Source of the DNA: Prorocentrum cordatum
Taxonomy: Eukaryota; Sar; Dinophyceae; Prorocentrales; Prorocentraceae
Length of the DNA stretch: 64,000 bases
Assembly: GCA_963575745.1 (NCBI GenBank)
Contig: CAUYUJ010021159.1
Coordinates: forward strand, 420,427-484,426
Reading direction: 5' to 3'
The translations under genes were made by a program, and so were the position numbers. This document shows positions 62,609 through 64,000 of this stretch, piece after piece. How positions within the stretch are numbered: position 1 is the first letter of the stretch; each line of letters starts with the position of its first letter. The notes beneath the pieces were generated by a model. It ran no database searches. It had not been told where the DNA came from and saw only the letters and a program-made list of their open reading frames with translations.

Positions 62609-62780
62609 ATGGCTACGTTCCCTGCCCGCGAGGACTCCGCCTTCGTCGCCTTCTCCGCGCGGTGGCCCTCCTACGCCCTGATGGCCGGCGACGCGCAGCC
62701 CCTCTTCGACGACCGCGCGTCCCTGGACGGCTTCCGGGACGCCAGGCGCCTGGCCCTCGAGCTGGAGGGCACGCACTCCC
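62609..62780 (+). CDS. Exon with very strong coding bias, unknown
   Basis: Follows CCCATCAG at 62608 and starts with an ATG. It reads MATFPAREDSAFVAFSARWP, LMAGDAQPLFDDRASLDGFR and ARRLALELEG with G or C at essentially every third position to about 62780. The donor is not clear. It is the best island at the right end. The fold looks helical and I do not recognise the family. Confidence 0.58.
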
Positions 62781-63212
62781 AGGGAGGGGGCGGAGAAGCA
62801 AACGAGCCGGCACGGACATGGTGCTTCGGACCTCAAGCAGGGGCGAAGCATCCCTGCTTGCCAGGAGCCCACCAAAGAGTGCTCTGAGAACCTTTTTGTG
62901 GTCTGCGCGGGGTGTTCTTAGAACATTTGTGGCCGAGACTGTCTTACTCTAACAAGTCGGGCTTGTGTCCTAAGAACATTGCTGCTGTTTTTTATAACAT
63001 TTCTGGGCTCTATAGATAAGAACATTGCGTGGTAGGTCTGTAGGAATGCCGGGACGGTCGGTCCCTGCTCAATCGGAGGTCGGGGGCGGATCTTTTGGAT
63101 CGCACGGGGGACGAAGTCGATGACATGCTGCCGCTGGGAGCTCGTCGGCGCAGCACTCACTCGTTGTCGCTTGCAGAGCTGTTATCGAAGGGCCGTCGGC
63201 AGATCCCGCCAC
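62781..63212. other. No gene seen; AAGAACATT motif cluster
   Basis: (C/T)TTAGAACATT, TAAGAACATTG and TATAACATTT recur at 62915-63030. The frame 63095-63334 shows no preference over others. Confidence 0.4.
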
Positions 63213-63682
63213 CGTTCGGCGGCGAGCCCGGGGGGAAGTCAGAAGGGGCGGGCCTTCTCAGAAGGCTCGGACCTTTGTGGGCCCCGGAAACGGCAGGGCC
63301 GTTTTTTCACCGTTTCCAAACAAATGTCCCTTGAAAACGGAAACGGCAAAAAAACGGCGACCGGAAACGGCAAGAAAACGGCTCCAGGATTGGAACCGGA
63401 GCCGGAACCCGTCAAAAAACGGCGACGGAACTGGTAAAAATACGGCGTCGGGACCGACAAAAAAACGGCAAAACGGAACCGGTAACAAAAACGGCCTTGC
63501 CGTTTCCAGAGCCCACTAAGGCTCGGACGTCCCCCGGACTTCTGAGAAGTGTTCTAAGCCTTCCCCGAAGGCACAGGAAACTTCTCAGATGGCGCGGGGG
63601 CTTCTGCGAAGTCCCGCCGCCTTCTGAGAGGGCCTTCCCCTTCTCATTTCCCCCCCTCACGCGCCGCCGAACCGTGCCTGGG
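63213..63682. mobile_element. IR-I inverted-repeat element, copy 2 with AAACGGC core
   Basis: GTTCGGCGGCGAGCCCGGGG and GGGCGGGCCTTCTCAGAAGG at the left are matched by CCTTCTGAGAGGGCCTTCCC and GCGCCGCCGAAC at the right. The core (63280-63510) is a cluster of AAAACGGC(A/G) and GGAAACGGC repeats that is absent from copy 1. Confidence 0.7.
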
Positions 63683-63689
63683 TTGTGTG

Positions 63690-64000
63690 TTTGAGGCCTC
63701 TTGGATGTTCGTTGGGATCTCGTCGAGGCCTTTCGGCCGCGTCCTGTAGGACATTTTTTGAGGCCTCTGTGGGGGCTGCTTCTGGGCCTCTCGGGGCCCT
63801 TCTTTTGGCTCGTGTGGACCTCTTGGGGCCTCTTGGGGACCTCTTGCGGCCTCCTTGGTGGCTCTTCGGGCGGAAGGCTCGGATTTTCGGATTGTGTTCC
63901 CCCTCGTGGGCCCTCTTGGGGCCGTCTTGGGGGCATCCTGGGCCGTCTTGGGGCCCTCTTGGGCCGTCTTGTGGTCCTCTTGGGTGCCTCTGGGGCGGTC
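63690..64000. repeat. CTCTTGGGGCC repeats to the window end
   Basis: Same motif family as 46280-48760, cut off by the window edge. Confidence 0.8.

Overview
This is a eukaryotic nuclear window and most likely comes from a dinoflagellate. The evidence is a sequence at 7585-7606 that matches the dinoflagellate spliced leader at 17 of 22 positions and lies 75 bp upstream of a start codon, introns that fit best as GC-AG as well as GT-AG, strongly GC-ending codons in the exons, and long introns full of microsatellites and small foldback elements. Prorocentrum-like is my guess at genus level and is inference only. I see no bacterial operon, rRNA, convincing tRNA or CRISPR array.

The best gene runs on the plus strand from 7585 to about 18081 or slightly beyond. 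It has a relict spliced leader, a basic helical first exon (7682-7953), an exon with a six-cysteine cluster (9543-10012), an exon ending in an acidic and glycine-rich tract (10389 to 10949 or 10999), and two long helical exons (15413-15937, 16124-18081). Exon phases agree across all the junctions in this model, which gives about 1260 codons. The family is not recognised. A piece of a separate gene occupies 1-820.

Between and around these lie tandem arrays: 100-bp units with a 12-bp palindrome (1706-2205), 120-bp units (2206-3125), poly-C (3167-3705), GTTCCG repeats (5535-6060), a 0.8-kb tandem duplication (5905-7535), 73-bp units (40480-41795), 77-bp units (42420-44450) and a CTTGGGGCC-type array (46280-48760, with outliers at 11005, 39290 and 63690).

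From 18 kb to the right end the window is a patchwork. Short exon-like islands have high GC at third codon positions, and many follow a pyrimidine tract ending in AG. They sit between GGA/CCT microsatellites and at least ten families of short inverted-repeat elements. The better islands are 25495-25831, 28295-28442, 30465-30625, 37899-37992, 49208-49359, 55839-55955, 59703-59899, 60995-61102 and 62609-62780. They look like exons of several genes whose full structures I cannot assemble by eye, and no function can be given to any of them. The inverted-repeat families, here called IR-A to IR-K, are non-autonomous in appearance, with no transposase, and recur within the window.
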